The notes: generated by a model from the letters alone, not told the origin. A DNA stretch of 64,000 nucleotides from Streptomyces sp. NBC_01224 (GCF_036002945.1 NZ_CP108530.1:287543-351542); one strand, 5' to 3'; shown: positions 7,565-15,870, counted from the first letter of the stretch. A program made the numbers and translations.

Positions 7565-8023
7565 TCAGGGTTCGTCGTCGAGATGACGAAGCTGTTGAGG
7601 GCCTGGGGTGGTCAGCTGCTTCGCTTGACCTGTTGCGCTCAGCCGCTCTGTGGCGGACGCCCCGCCGGCTGCGAGCCGCTGTGTGATCCGGTCGAACAAG
7701 TCCGTCAGTGGCGCACCGACGTCCTGGCCGAACCCAGTCAGCCCGTAGGTGACTTGGGGTGGCGTCGTCGGCTCGACCTTCCGCCAGACCAGGTCGTCCT
7801 GGACCAGTGCGCGCAGTGTCTGAGCGAGCATCTTCTCGCTGATGCCCTGGATGCTGTCGCGCAGCTCGTAAAACCGAAGGTCGGTGCTCCGCAAGGAGAT
7901 CAGCACCCAGATACCCCACCTGCTCGTCACGTGGTCGACCACGTCGCGCGCAGGGCAGTCAGTGTGAAACACCTCATACCGATTGCCCGCCTCGGCCTGC
8001 GTCAGCTGCGCACCTTCCCTCAC
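7565..8023 (-). CDS. HxlR-family transcriptional regulator
   Basis: The 152-residue winged-helix protein has the family's early cysteine (TDCPARDVVDHVTSRWGIW), the recognition region LRFYELRDSIQGISEKMLAQ and the wing (RKVEPTTPPQVTYGLTGFG). HxlR proteins are usually redox- or aldehyde-responsive repressors. It is divergent from an NmrA-like gene, the classic arrangement for a regulator and its target. The start is a GTG at 8023. The last ~30 residues are unusual and may be extended. Confidence 0.8.
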   Translation of the reverse strand: MREGAQLTQAEAGNRYEVFHTDCPARDVVDHVTSRWGIWVLISLRSTDLRFYELRDSIQGISEKMLAQTLRALVQDDLVWRKVEPTTPPQVTYGLTGFGQDVGAPLTDLFDRITQRLAAGGASATERLSATGQAKQLTTPGPQQLRHLDDEP

Positions 8024-8031
8024 ATCCGGAG

Positions 8032-8066
8032 CTTACCTCTGGGTATGTTCTTACGAAAAGTAAGCC
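8032..8066. promoter_or_regulatory. Probable HxlR operator between divergent genes
   Basis: The inverted repeat CTTAC-GAAAA-GTAAG (8050-8064), with a further GCTTAC at about 8031, lies between the HxlR gene and the NmrA-like gene. The AT-rich palindrome in an otherwise GC-rich gap is typical of a regulator site. Binding is inferred. Confidence 0.5.
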
Positions 8067-8115
8067 TGCCTCCTAGCGTCAATTGCCGCAGTGCACAACG
8101 GACCAGGAGCTGAAC

Positions 8116-8955
8116 ATGATCGTGGTGACCGGAGCTACCGGGAATGTGGGCCGGCCTTTGACGCAGGCCCTGGCCAACGCGGGCGAGCAGGTGACGGCGG
8201 TGTCACGGCACGCGGCGGCACTGCCGGACGGGGTCCGGCACGTGCCGGCTGACTTGGCCGAGCCGCAGGGCCTCACCCCCGCTTTGGACGGGGCGAAGGC
8301 GCTGTTCCTCCTGCTGTCCGGCGACCTGCACACCCCCGAAGCCAGGCCGACCGACATTATCGACCTGGCCGCTGCCAGCAGGGTCCGCCGAGTCGTCCTG
8401 CTGTCTTCGCAGGGCGTGGCGACCAGGCCGCTCGGCCCGTCGCGGATCGCGATGCGCGCGGTGGAGGAGGCGTTGAGAGAGTCCGGCCTGGACTGGGCCG
8501 TCCTACGACCGGGCGGCTTCGCCTCCAACGCCTTCGCGTGGGCGGAGTCCGTCCGCACGCAAGGGACGGTCGCCGCACCCTTCGGCGATGTCGGGGTTCC
8601 GATCGTCGACCCGGCGGACATCGCCGAGGTCGCGGCGGCCTGCCTGCTGGACGACCGGCACACCGGCGGAACCTTCGAGCTAACCGGGCCCGAGGTGATC
8701 ACGCCCCGTCAGCAAGCAAAGGCCATCGCCGCCGCGCTCGGCTCGCCGGTGCGGTTCCACGAACTCACCCGTGAGGAGGCCAAGGCCGCGATGACCCGGT
8801 TCGTGCCGCCGGAGCTCGCCGACGACACCTTGGACATCATCTCCGCCCCGAACCCCGCCGAACTGCGGACCAGCTCGGACGTGGAACGAGTCCTCGGTCA
8901 CGCTCCGCGCCGTTTCAACGACTGGGTCGCGCGTAACATCGCCGCTTTTCGCTGA
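8116..8955 (+). CDS. NmrA-like NAD(P)-binding protein (quinone oxidoreductase type)
   Basis: The ATG at 8116 has AGGAG six bases upstream. The 279-residue protein starts with a Rossmann dinucleotide site (MIVVTGATGNVGRPLTQAL) and follows the atypical SDR/NmrA pattern, including VLRPGGFASNAFAWAESV and DPADIAEVAAACLLDD. Family members bind NAD(P)(H) and act as quinone reductases or redox sensors; the substrate is unknown. The divergent HxlR regulator probably controls it. A strong terminator follows. Confidence 0.8.
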   Translation: MIVVTGATGNVGRPLTQALANAGEQVTAVSRHAAALPDGVRHVPADLAEPQGLTPALDGAKALFLLLSGDLHTPEARPTDIIDLAAASRVRRVVLLSSQGVATRPLGPSRIAMRAVEEALRESGLDWAVLRPGGFASNAFAWAESVRTQGTVAAPFGDVGVPIVDPADIAEVAAACLLDDRHTGGTFELTGPEVITPRQQAKAIAAALGSPVRFHELTREEAKAAMTRFVPPELADDTLDIISAPNPAELRTSSDVERVLGHAPRRFNDWVARNIAAFR

Positions 8956-8978
8956 GGCACAACTCAGCTGAAGCGCCC

Positions 8979-9016
8979 GGGCAGCCCCGTGCGACTACGG
9001 CCGCACGGGGCTGCCC
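8979..9016 (+). terminator. Terminator after the NmrA-like gene
   Basis: A 15-bp perfect stem (GGGCAGCCCCGTGCG and its complement) with an 8-base loop begins 24 bases past the stop. Confidence 0.7.
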
Positions 9017-9075
9017 CATAGCGTCACCGCCCACCACCATCCAAAACTCAAGAGCTGGAGCGACCTGACAGGGGC

Positions 9076-9205
9076 CTACTGGTCTCCTGCGCCGGAGATC
9101 CGTTGGCAGGAGCGAGCGAGGGAGTCGAGGATCTCTTCGGCTGTTTCGGTCCGGGTGAAAGGGGTCGAGTTCTCGTTCCACTGGCTTTGCCCAGGCGCGG
9201 ACGCC
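9076..9205 (-). pseudogene. IS630-like transposase C-terminal remnant
   Basis: The minus strand reads VRAWAK, then after a frameshift QWNENSTPFTRTETAEEI and LDSLARSCQRISGAG before a stop. This resembles the C-terminus of IS630-family transposases. Only ~45 codons remain and no ends of the element were identified. Confidence 0.5.
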
Positions 9206-9297
9206 AGATTCCAGGGAGAGGGGCGATGTCCTGTGGATGGCCTCCTGCGGGCCAGCCGCCTGCTACTCGTGGCCGGTCCGGGGATTCGGACGCAACG

Positions 9298-9482
9298 GTG
9301 AGACTGACCGGCTTGGACACGGCGTGAGACACCGGGGCCAGCCGCAGCTCACAGCCTCTGAACAGGACCCGAACCGCGAGAACCTACACACCTTGTAGGG
9401 TCTCAAATTTCGTGTCGGAATCTCACGGCTGGTGCCGGATGGAAGTCGGATCCGACGTGGCGCTGAGACATGCAGGTCGCGC
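9298..9482. repeat. Structured intergenic repeat, copy R2
   Basis: A full-length copy. It has two upstream GTGAGAC boxes (9298, 9324), a ~60-bp variable half, the hairpin CCTACA...TGTAGG (9383-9399), TCTCA, TCTCACG, a 12-bp palindrome GTCGGATCCGAC in place of the usual inner stem, and CTGAGACATGCAGGTC. Confidence 0.65.
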
Positions 9483-9705
9483 CTGTACCTCGTTCGCGTT
9501 GAACGCCGACGCTTGGAAGGCCAACGGCCGCGCCGGGAACAGCCAGTCCGGCCGGCACGGTTGCATCGACCGAGGGACCGGCGCCGCACGGGCGGGGACC
9601 ACGGAGACCACAAGGTCGTCCGCCCCACCAGGATCCGGGCCCCAAGATCGCGGTACGCCCGCCGCACACTCGGACCAAGACCTATTTCTGCAGGAGGACT
9701 GCTTC

Positions 9706-10539
9706 ATGACTGACCGGCCCTTGACGCTCATGGCAGTACACGCCCACCCCGACGACGAGGCCACCGGAACCGGAGGGGTCCTCGCGCGGTACGCGGCGGA
9801 AGGTATCCGCACGGTTCTCGTGACGTGTACCGACGGCGGTTGCGGTGACGGACCGGGGGGTGTCAAGCCGGGCGATCCCGGGCACGATCCGGCGGCGGTC
9901 GCCTTGATGCGCCGTCAAGAACTTGAGGCGAGCTGTGACGTCCTGAAGGTCAGCGATCTGGAGATGCTGGACTATGCCGACTCCGGGATGACGGGCTGGC
10001 CGAGCAACGACGCCCCCGGATCCTTCTGGCAGACCCCCGTAGAGGAAGGCGCCGACCGACTTGCGGAACTCATGCGGCACTACCGGCCCGATGTCGTCGT
10101 CACCTACGACGAGAACGGCTTCTACGGCCACCCCGACCACATCCAGGCCCACCGCATCACGATGGCGGCGCTGGAGATGACCGCGCTGACACCGAAGGTG
10201 TACTGGACGACGATGCCCCGCTCGATGATGCAGCGGTTCGGGGAGACCGTGCGCGAGTTTCATGAGGACATGCCGGAGCCGGATCCTGCCGAGGCCGCCG
10301 CGATGGCCGAGATCGGCCTCCCCGACGATGAGATCACCACGTGGGTGGACACCATCGCATTCAGCGGTCAGAAGTTCGACGCGTTGGCCGCGCACGCCAG
10401 TCAGGGCGAGAACATCTTCTTCCTCAAGATGGGCAAGGAGAGGTTCGGCGAGTTGATGGGCATGGAGACCTTCGTACGTGTCAAGGACGCCACCGGCGCG
10501 GCCATACCCGAGAACGATCTCTTCGCCGGACTGCGCTGA
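9706..10539 (+). CDS. PIG-L family deacetylase, mycothiol conjugate amidase-like
   Basis: The ATG at 9706 has a strong GGAGG nine bases upstream. The 277-residue protein has the zinc motif AVHAHPDDEATGTGGVLARY and the distal FYGHPDHIQAHR histidines of the MshB/Mca branch of PIG-L deacetylases. Mca cleaves mycothiol S-conjugates in detoxification; MshB deacetylates a mycothiol precursor. Length and motifs favour Mca-like activity, but the substrate is not proven. It is bounded by repeat copies R2 and R3, like a cassette. Confidence 0.8.
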   Translation: MTDRPLTLMAVHAHPDDEATGTGGVLARYAAEGIRTVLVTCTDGGCGDGPGGVKPGDPGHDPAAVALMRRQELEASCDVLKVSDLEMLDYADSGMTGWPSNDAPGSFWQTPVEEGADRLAELMRHYRPDVVVTYDENGFYGHPDHIQAHRITMAALEMTALTPKVYWTTMPRSMMQRFGETVREFHEDMPEPDPAEAAAMAEIGLPDDEITTWVDTIAFSGQKFDALAAHASQGENIFFLKMGKERFGELMGMETFVRVKDATGAAIPENDLFAGLR

Positions 10540-10894
10540 TCCGCCCGTCCGCCCGGGGCCCGTCCGCCCGGGCCCCGGGCCCCGGGCCCCGGGAAAAGCT
10601 CATAGGCCGCACGGCGCGATCGAGCGGGTCACACACCCGGAGGCTTGTCCACGCGAGTTCCGCTCCGGCAGCCCGCGTCCAGGCACTCGCCGACGGCGTC
10701 GACGCGTGCCCGCACTACTGACCCGACACCGCGCTCGTCTCCAAACCACCTAGCAACCGCACAGGTGGGAGACCTGCGGGCTGCTGACTCGGAAGGTGCG
10801 CGACAGCCCAGATCACAAGCCCGGCGGTCTGCTCCAATCAAGACAGACCGCCGAGGAAGCGACACGAAGCTGAGGCTCCGATGTCCGACACGCC
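10540..10894. other. Non-coding stretch with GC runs and a hairpin
   Basis: The first part holds tandem CCCGGGC-type runs (10551-10592). A 9-bp stem, GGCGGTCTG...CAGACCGCC (10823-10852), is a possible terminator. No protein-like frame was found. Confidence 0.5.
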
Positions 10895-11050
10895 GTGAGA
10901 CAGCGGAAGAAGCAGCAGGTCACGAGGGCGGTCTCCGACACCAGCCGCGAGACCCTACACCGCTGTAGGGTCTCAGATTTCGCTGCACAGTCTCACGCTC
11001 CGCTTCATATCGGCTGCACTTATGAAGCGGCCGTGAGACAAGCAGGTCGC
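10895..11050. repeat. Structured intergenic repeat, copy R3
   Basis: The best-formed copy. It has GTGAGAC at 10895, CCCTACA-CCGC-TGTAGGG (10953-10970), then TCTCACG (10991) pairing with CGTGAGA (11032) around a 10-bp inner stem CCGCTTCATA/TATGAAGCGG with an 11-base loop, and AGCAGGTC. It lies between the PIG-L gene and the next cassette gene. Confidence 0.7.
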
Positions 11051-11130
11051 CACTGCTATTCGGGTTCTCCGGCTGGCATCGACAGGTCACCACCCCAAAA
11101 TCGATTGACGGCGGTTGCAGAATCTCTGTC

Positions 11131-11760
11131 ATGGGAACGGACATCAGCGGTTTTGTCGAGTGCTGAGCATGGCACCTCCACGAGGAGGACGAGGACTCGG
11201 TTTGGCGAGCCGCCATCGACCTCTTCTTCCTCAACATCACCCGGAACTACGACGCGTTTGGCTGCCTCTTCGGAGTCCGCAACTACGCGAACTTCCGACC
11301 GCTGGCCGCAGACCGAGGACTCCCAGTCGATGCGTCGGAGACTGTTCGTGCCGAACTCGATCAACTTGCCCAGTGGCCGGACCAGGCATACGGCACCACC
11401 TGGATCACCTGGGCCGAGATCAAGGAAGTCGATTGGGGCGAGCCAGCTGAGAAGGCCGACAGCCGACTCCACCAATACCGGCAGACTCCGGATGGGCTCA
11501 GGTTGACGGGGAAGTCCGCCTGGAGTTCTCGCTTCGCACAAGCCGTCGGCCTTCCTCCACAAGTGCCGGACGAGGCTCAAGAGTGGCCCGAGGGGAGCGA
11601 ATGGCTCATCGGCGACACTCTCTGCAGGTCCGAGAAACTCCGCCGTCGAGATGCCGTCCCGGAGACCGGCGAGTGGAAACCGGTCTGGACGGTCATGGAG
11701 GCGCTCGCATCGCAGCACGGCGATGACAATGTGCGACTCGTTGTCTGGTTCGGCAACTGA
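11131..11760 (+). pseudogene. Hypothetical gene interrupted by an early in-frame TGA
   Basis: The frame from ATG 11131 to the stop at 11758-11760 is one continuous phase except for TGA at codon 12 (11164-11166). It reads MGTDISGFVEC-stop-AWHLHEEDED, then VWRAAIDLFFLNITRNYDAF and FGVRNYANFRPLAADRGLP to the end. The simplest explanation is a CGA-to-TGA nonsense change or a sequencing error. No domain was recognised, but sequence quality suggests a recently functional gene. It is a single gene between repeat copies R3 and R4. Confidence 0.55.
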
Positions 11761-11814
11761 GTGGGCCCAGGCACGAGCTCTACCCGCAGCTCTCGCTGAG
11801 GAAATGCCACCCGT

Positions 11815-11999
11815 CCTGAGACAAGAGTGGTCGGCCACGACGTGAGACAGCCGGAGAACTCACTGGTCAGCACGATGCCCTGGGACACGAGCCACAAGAT
11901 CCTACATCCGCTGTAGGGTCTCAGATTTCGCGGCACAATCTCAGCTCCGATGGCACATCGGTGGCACTTATGCCGTCTTCGTGAGACTCGCCGGTCGAA
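11815..11999. repeat. Structured intergenic repeat, copy R4
   Basis: This copy has GAGAC boxes at 11818 and 11842, ACACGAGC, CCTACA...TGTAGG (11901-11917), TCTCAGATTTCG, an inner stem GATGGCA/TGCCGTC, and GTGAGAC at 11981. Its loop (ATCGGTGGCACTTA) resembles that of R3 (ATCGGCTGCACTTA), while the flanking stem bases differ but still pair. Confidence 0.7.
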
Positions 12000-12003
12000 G
12001 CGC

Positions 12004-13014
12004 TCACCCTTGGGGCTGACGAAGTGCCCAGTCGCGGTCGCTCGGCGTCGGCTCGGTTCGCCAACGAGCCCGTAGCACTCCGTCGTTGTCGGGCATGACA
12101 GCAGTGCACAGAGGCACAGATTCACCCGCATATACAGACAGGAGCGCGGCGGCATGGGCACGGGATATCCGGGCGGTCAGTTCGGGGAACTCGTCCTCGT
12201 CGGCGATGGCGCTGCGGATGTTGCCGTCGTCGTCCTGCCACACGCCTTCGACGAGGCCATCAGCGGGCAGGGCTCTCAGGACGGCGTCGATGTCGGTGGA
12301 CAGGGACGGCCAGACGGCGAGACGGGCCCGGGGAGCCAGTCCAACGCGGACGGGGTCGATGGTGTCGCTGGTGAGGTGGTGCCATCGTGAGGCACCTTCG
12401 AGATATGTCTCTTCCAGGATTCCTGCACGGCCGGTGGCGACTGCCCTGTGCAGGTCGGCCCAGAAGTCGTCATCGCCGGGCCGCTGGATGACCTGCTCTT
12501 CCTCCTCGGCCTCGAAGGCGTACGGGGAGGCGTCCAGGCGTTCTGGGAACAGGCCGAGCTCCCGGGTGTGGGCCAACGCTTCCTCGCAAGGCCGGCTGCT
12601 GCTGATGTAGAGGTACTGGTCCCATCCCACATGGACCGCGAACGCGCCTTCCGCCTCCAGCCGGCACCAGGCGCCGTTGTCGCGCAACATGGCGCGCACC
12701 AGATGCAGCCCGATTTCGAGCGGTACTTCTGCCCCATCGTGAAAACCGGTAGGGCCGGCAGGGAAGAGCCCGTCCAACCCAAAGCCGTCCACCGGAGGCT
12801 CCACACCGAAGTGCGCGAAGGACGGAATCTGTGGTTCACGTACGGCCAGGTGATCGACGCCGGTGTCCCCGGCGAAGGCCGCGACCGCCTGAAGATAAGA
12901 CGCCTCGACCTCGCCGTGATCGCTGACGGTGTCCTCACTGCCGGTGTAATACCCGTGTTCGTCACGGTCGGCGGGGTCGTACTTGGTGACGCGGTAGACG
13001 TAGGGGAGCTGCAC
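12004..13014 (-). CDS. Hypothetical protein, S1-domain family lacking its S1 domain
   Basis: The product (336 aa from GTG 13014, VQLPYVYRVTKYDPADRDEH) matches from memory the N-terminal ~330 residues of a Streptomyces family. Members carry ALRDNGAWCRLEAEG-like (here AMLRDNGAWCRLEAEGAF) and DGVLRARWRTEPTPSDRDWA segments and then a C-terminal S1 RNA-binding domain. Here the frame ends in DWALRQPQG with no S1 domain, and the stop abuts repeat copy R4. This is probably a truncated gene; activity is unknown. An alternative GTG 18 bases upstream is possible. Confidence 0.6.
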   Translation of the reverse strand: MQLPYVYRVTKYDPADRDEHGYYTGSEDTVSDHGEVEASYLQAVAAFAGDTGVDHLAVREPQIPSFAHFGVEPPVDGFGLDGLFPAGPTGFHDGAEVPLEIGLHLVRAMLRDNGAWCRLEAEGAFAVHVGWDQYLYISSSRPCEEALAHTRELGLFPERLDASPYAFEAEEEEQVIQRPGDDDFWADLHRAVATGRAGILEETYLEGASRWHHLTSDTIDPVRVGLAPRARLAVWPSLSTDIDAVLRALPADGLVEGVWQDDDGNIRSAIADEDEFPELTARISRAHAAALLSVYAGESVPLCTAVMPDNDGVLRARWRTEPTPSDRDWALRQPQG

Positions 13015-13092
13015 CCCCCCATCATCCGGCACGCTCGTGTCGCCCCGCGAGGAAATGCCATGGGAGGGCAGACAGAGGCGTAGGGCAACGTC

Positions 13093-13284
13093 CTGAGACA
13101 GATCAGGAACCTGCTGGTCAGCGCAATGCTCTATGACACGAGCCGCGAGATCCTGCAGTCCTGGACGAGGACGTGGCCCGGGTCTCCCCGCTGAAGCACA
13201 CCAACTGTAGGTTCCCAAATCGCGTGGCCAAATCTCACGAACCGTGGCCACTCGGCGGCCACCATCGAGACTGCGCAGGTCAGA
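13093..13284. repeat. Structured intergenic repeat, copy R5
   Basis: This copy has CTGAGAC, GGTCAGCGC, ACACGAGCCGCGAGATCCT, then ~45 unmatched bases, then AACTGTAGGTTC, TCTCACG, a GTGGCC/GGCCAC stem and GAGACTGCGCAGGTC. The left arm of the first hairpin is displaced by the insertion. Confidence 0.55.
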
Positions 13285-13326
13285 GGCCTGCGCCCGGCGA
13301 CCGATCCCGAGGATTTGGACACGGCG

Positions 13327-13420
13327 GTGAGACTGATCGACCGGACACGGCGTGAGGCACCGCGAGAAGTCGCAGGTCACGGCGTCTCCGTAGGACACGA
13401 GCAGCGGGAACCTACACCAA
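13327..13420. repeat. Structured intergenic repeat, copy R6 (left half)
   Basis: This copy has GTGAGACTGA, GGACACGGCGTGAGGCACCG, CGCAGGTCAC, GGACACGAGCAGCGGGAACC and TACACC, and then runs straight into a Tn3-like coding remnant. It matches the left half of R2 closely (the spacing of the two GTGAG boxes is conserved). Confidence 0.55.
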
Positions 13421-13547
13421 CCTCAACTGCCTGGGCCGCTACAGCTTCGCCGCCCGCCCGCCACGCGAGGGCCTGCGCACACTGCGTGACCCGGCGACCG
13501 TCCACCTCGACAAGCTCGACAAGGACGACAAGGGCACCGGCGAATGA
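13413..13547 (+). pseudogene. Tn3-family transposase, C-terminal remnant
   Basis: The 44-codon tail YTNLNCLGRYSFAARPPREG, then LRTLRDP and a stop resembles the extreme C-terminus of actinobacterial Tn3 transposases (NLLGRYSF...LRPLRDP). The rest of the gene is absent here. It joins repeat R6 at its left edge. Other Tn3 fragments lie at 38.6 and 41.6 kb. Confidence 0.45.
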
Positions 13548-13738
13548 CGCGGCGTTAGGGCGAGTGTCGGGTCGCGGTCAATGAGCGTCGCGGCTTCCGG
13601 AGCGGGTGCCCGCCTGGGATACAAGGCCCGGCGATCTGCGGCTGCGCCGTGTGGACGCGAGTGACGGGAAGCGTTGCCGCAGGCAGGCACAGCGGCGGGG
13701 TCCGAGGGCTCCGGCTGCGTGCCCGCCGGGACGGTGTG

Positions 13739-14317
13739 TCAGACCACGGCGAGCCGGTCCACCAGCAGCTTCACCCTCTGCGCGGCGTCCTCCGGCAGCA
13801 GCCGTCCCGCCCGGGTCAGGGTCGCAAGGCCGTGCAGGGACGCCCAGAACACCTCGGTGAACAGCCCCGGGTGGACGCCGTCCCCGGCGACCTCGCCCAG
13901 GCTCTCCAGCAGCGCGGCGAAGGCGTCCTTGAGAGGTTCCGGGGTGTCCTCCTGCGCGTACGCCAGGCCGCCGTCGAGCTGGAACAAGGCGTCGTAGACC
14001 GCCGGGTTGCGTGCGGCGAAGTCGAGGTAGGCGTGGGCCAGGGCGGCGACCCGCTCGCGCGGGCCGTCCGCGGCGGAGGTCGCGGCACGCACCGCCGCGG
14101 CCATCTCCGCGGCGCCTTCGAGGGCGACGGCGCCGATGATCTCGCGCTTGCCGCGGAAGTGGCTGTAGAGGACGGGCTGGCTGTATTCGATGCGCTCGGC
14201 GAGCCGGCGGGTGGTGACCGCGTCCCAGCCCTGCTGCTCGGCGAGTTCGCGGGCCGTTGCCACGATGAGGCGTTCGCGCTCTGCCCGTTCGCGCTGCTTG
14301 CGTTCCTGTACCGACAT
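13739..14317 (-). CDS. TetR/AcrR-family repressor
   Basis: The 192-residue product begins MSVQERKQRERAERERLIVA. It carries a TetR HTH (WDAVTTRRLAERIEYSQPVL, then YSHFRGKREIIGAV) followed by a helical ligand-binding domain. It is divergent from a DUF1772 membrane protein gene, and the gap contains CTAG-type inverted repeats likely to be its operators. The regulator probably represses itself and the small membrane proteins to its right; the ligand is unknown. Confidence 0.85.
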   Translation of the reverse strand: MSVQERKQRERAERERLIVATARELAEQQGWDAVTTRRLAERIEYSQPVLYSHFRGKREIIGAVALEGAAEMAAAVRAATSAADGPRERVAALAHAYLDFAARNPAVYDALFQLDGGLAYAQEDTPEPLKDAFAALLESLGEVAGDGVHPGLFTEVFWASLHGLATLTRAGRLLPEDAAQRVKLLVDRLAVV

Positions 14318-14406
14318 GATTCGATCCTAGCATCGCTAGACAATCAAGCGGGAGTAGCGCTAGCGTTGCCTCATCACCTAGCAACACTAGATGTCAGGGG
14401 GGCATC
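14318..14406. promoter_or_regulatory. TetR operator region
   Basis: CTAGCATCGCTAG (14327-14339) and CTAGCAACACTAG (14378-14390) are similar 13-bp inverted repeats, with GCGCTAGCG between them. They flank the divergent starts of the TetR and DUF1772 genes, as expected for operators. Confidence 0.6.
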
Positions 14407-14853
14407 ATGCTTAACGCACTCGAGGTCGTCACCACCGTGATCGTCGGCGTGATGGTGGGCGTGGAGTTCTCCGTCGCCTTCGTCATCAACCCGATCCTCA
14501 ACGCACTCCCCGAGGACAGTGGCCAACTCGGCCACGCCCACGGGGGCCGGATGCTCGGCGCCGTGATGCCGGTCTGGTACATCGGCTCACTCGTCCTCGT
14601 CGCGGTCTGGGCCATCGCAGGATGGCACCACCACGGCACCGGCCTCGTCGTCACCGCCGGCGCGCTGCTGGCCCTCAGCGTGATCATGTCGCTCCTGCTG
14701 CTCGTCCCGATCAACAACCGGAACAAGACGTGGACCCCCGAGAACCGGCCCGCCGACTGGAAGGAGCAGATGAACCGCTGGGACCGCTACCACTACGTCC
14801 GTGTCGCCGTCATCATCGCCGCCTTCGCCCTGCTCGTCGCCGCCCTCACCTGA
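14407..14853 (+). CDS. DUF1772-family membrane protein
   Basis: The 148-residue protein has four predicted membrane segments (EVVTTVIVGVMVGVEFSVAF; VWYIGSLVLVAVWAIAG; ALLALSVIMSLLLLVPI; VAVIIAAFALLVAAL). It has the DUF1772 hallmarks NPILNALP and NKTWTPENRPADWKEQMNRW. Some relatives are anthrone oxygenase-like; the function here is unproven. The start is ATG 14407 behind a GGGGG run. It is probably controlled by the divergent TetR protein. Confidence 0.75.
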   Translation: MLNALEVVTTVIVGVMVGVEFSVAFVINPILNALPEDSGQLGHAHGGRMLGAVMPVWYIGSLVLVAVWAIAGWHHHGTGLVVTAGALLALSVIMSLLLLVPINNRNKTWTPENRPADWKEQMNRWDRYHYVRVAVIIAAFALLVAALT

Positions 14854-15084
14854 GCCCGCGGGCCGACACCGCGCCGGTGGCGCACAATCCCCACTCCCCG
14901 GGCGGCAGCTGGCCACCGAAATCCCGACATCCGGGAATGCAGCTGCCGCTCAGATCCCACAAGGCGATCCCGACAAACTACGCCCCTCGATCAGCCGCGT
15001 CCGCGCGGCCTGATCAGGCTTCACACGACTCGGCAAGCTCCACGAAGCTCACCAAGCTGACGAAGACTCGCAAGGAGAAGAGCA

Positions 15085-15510
15085 ATGTCGCTGAAGAAGA
15101 TCAACACCGTCCTGGCCGCCGCCTTCATCCTCTTCATCCTCTGGTTCGGGGCGGAGTTCATCCTGAGCCCGGGGACGACAGCGTCGGGCTTCGGCCTGCC
15201 GAGCTGGCCGTCCGGCGACGGCGACGGCTTCCTGATCATCAAGGGAATCCGCGACGTCGTCTTGGCCCTGGTCCTGGGCATCCTGCTGGTGACGGGCCAC
15301 CGCCGGGCGCTGGGCTGGGCGCTGCTGGTGGAGGCCCTCGCCGCGTACGGCGACATGGCCACCGTGCTGGCCCACCACGGCTCCGTGGCCACCGCGCTCG
15401 GCGTCCACGGCCTGACCGCGACACTGATGGTGGTCAACGGCCTGCTGATAATGCGCGAGACCCGCAAGATCGCGGCCGCTCCGACGGCGCCCGTCCCGCA
15501 GCCCGTCTAA
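15085..15510 (+). CDS. DUF4267-family membrane protein
   Basis: The 141-residue product has an N-terminal segment ITTVLAAAFILFILW-like (NTVLAAAFILFILWFG), then SPGTTASGFGLPSWPS and IIKGIRDVVLALVLGILLV. These are typical of DUF4267, a small four-helix membrane family often beside TetR regulators. AAGGAGAAG ahead of ATG 15085 is a good ribosome site. It lies 230 bp after the DUF1772 gene, probably in the same regulon. Confidence 0.75.
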   Translation: MSLKKINTVLAAAFILFILWFGAEFILSPGTTASGFGLPSWPSGDGDGFLIIKGIRDVVLALVLGILLVTGHRRALGWALLVEALAAYGDMATVLAHHGSVATALGVHGLTATLMVVNGLLIMRETRKIAAAPTAPVPQPV

Positions 15511-15870
15511 CGCCACCTTGGCGCGTGTCGGTATTCGCCTGTCAGCGCCTGCCGGGAAAGGCGAGGCGCATGATTTTCTTCCAGTGGGCGGCATGCTGCC
15601 GGGGCGACGGAGGGTTCTTCTTGGTGATCGGCGGTGTGCCGGTCGAGCCTGGCCAGCAGATCGTCCAGGTCGGAGGTGGTGAATCCAGCCGTGACTCCCG
15701 CACGCTGTCCCGCCGCGCGTTCCCCGAACCCGACGTCGTCGCGGACGATGCGTCGGCCCCGATCGAGCAGCGCCGCAGGCAGGGCGTCTCGGCCCAACTC
15801 CACCCGTCTCCTCGGGTGAGGTGCTGCGGTGGGTGCCGGTTCAGTCCAGACGGTCGTAGGCGCCCGGCTC
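15511..15870. other. No supported gene; possible minus-strand fragment
   Basis: A minus-strand frame (about 15507-15803) reads AGFTTSDLDDLLARLDRHTA and looks partly protein-like. It has no recognisable domain and no ribosome site. It is most likely debris. Confidence 0.35.

Noticed and set aside
10551..10592. CCCGGGC-type tandem run as a regulatory repeat
   Set aside because: It is explained by simple GC-rich slippage after a stop codon; no spacing or symmetry beyond the run.
11164..11166. Selenocysteine codon at the in-frame TGA
   Set aside because: No SECIS-like hairpin follows, the family is not a known redox protein, and CGA to TGA is a simpler explanation.
12276..13083. Second large frame under the S1-family gene
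   Set aside because: Ser/Pro/Arg-rich shadow without motifs; the accepted frame matches a family along its length.
7344..13420. CRISPR array
   Set aside because: The repeats are 100-190 bp, separated by whole genes, and lack constant short repeats with ~30-bp spacers; no cas genes are present.
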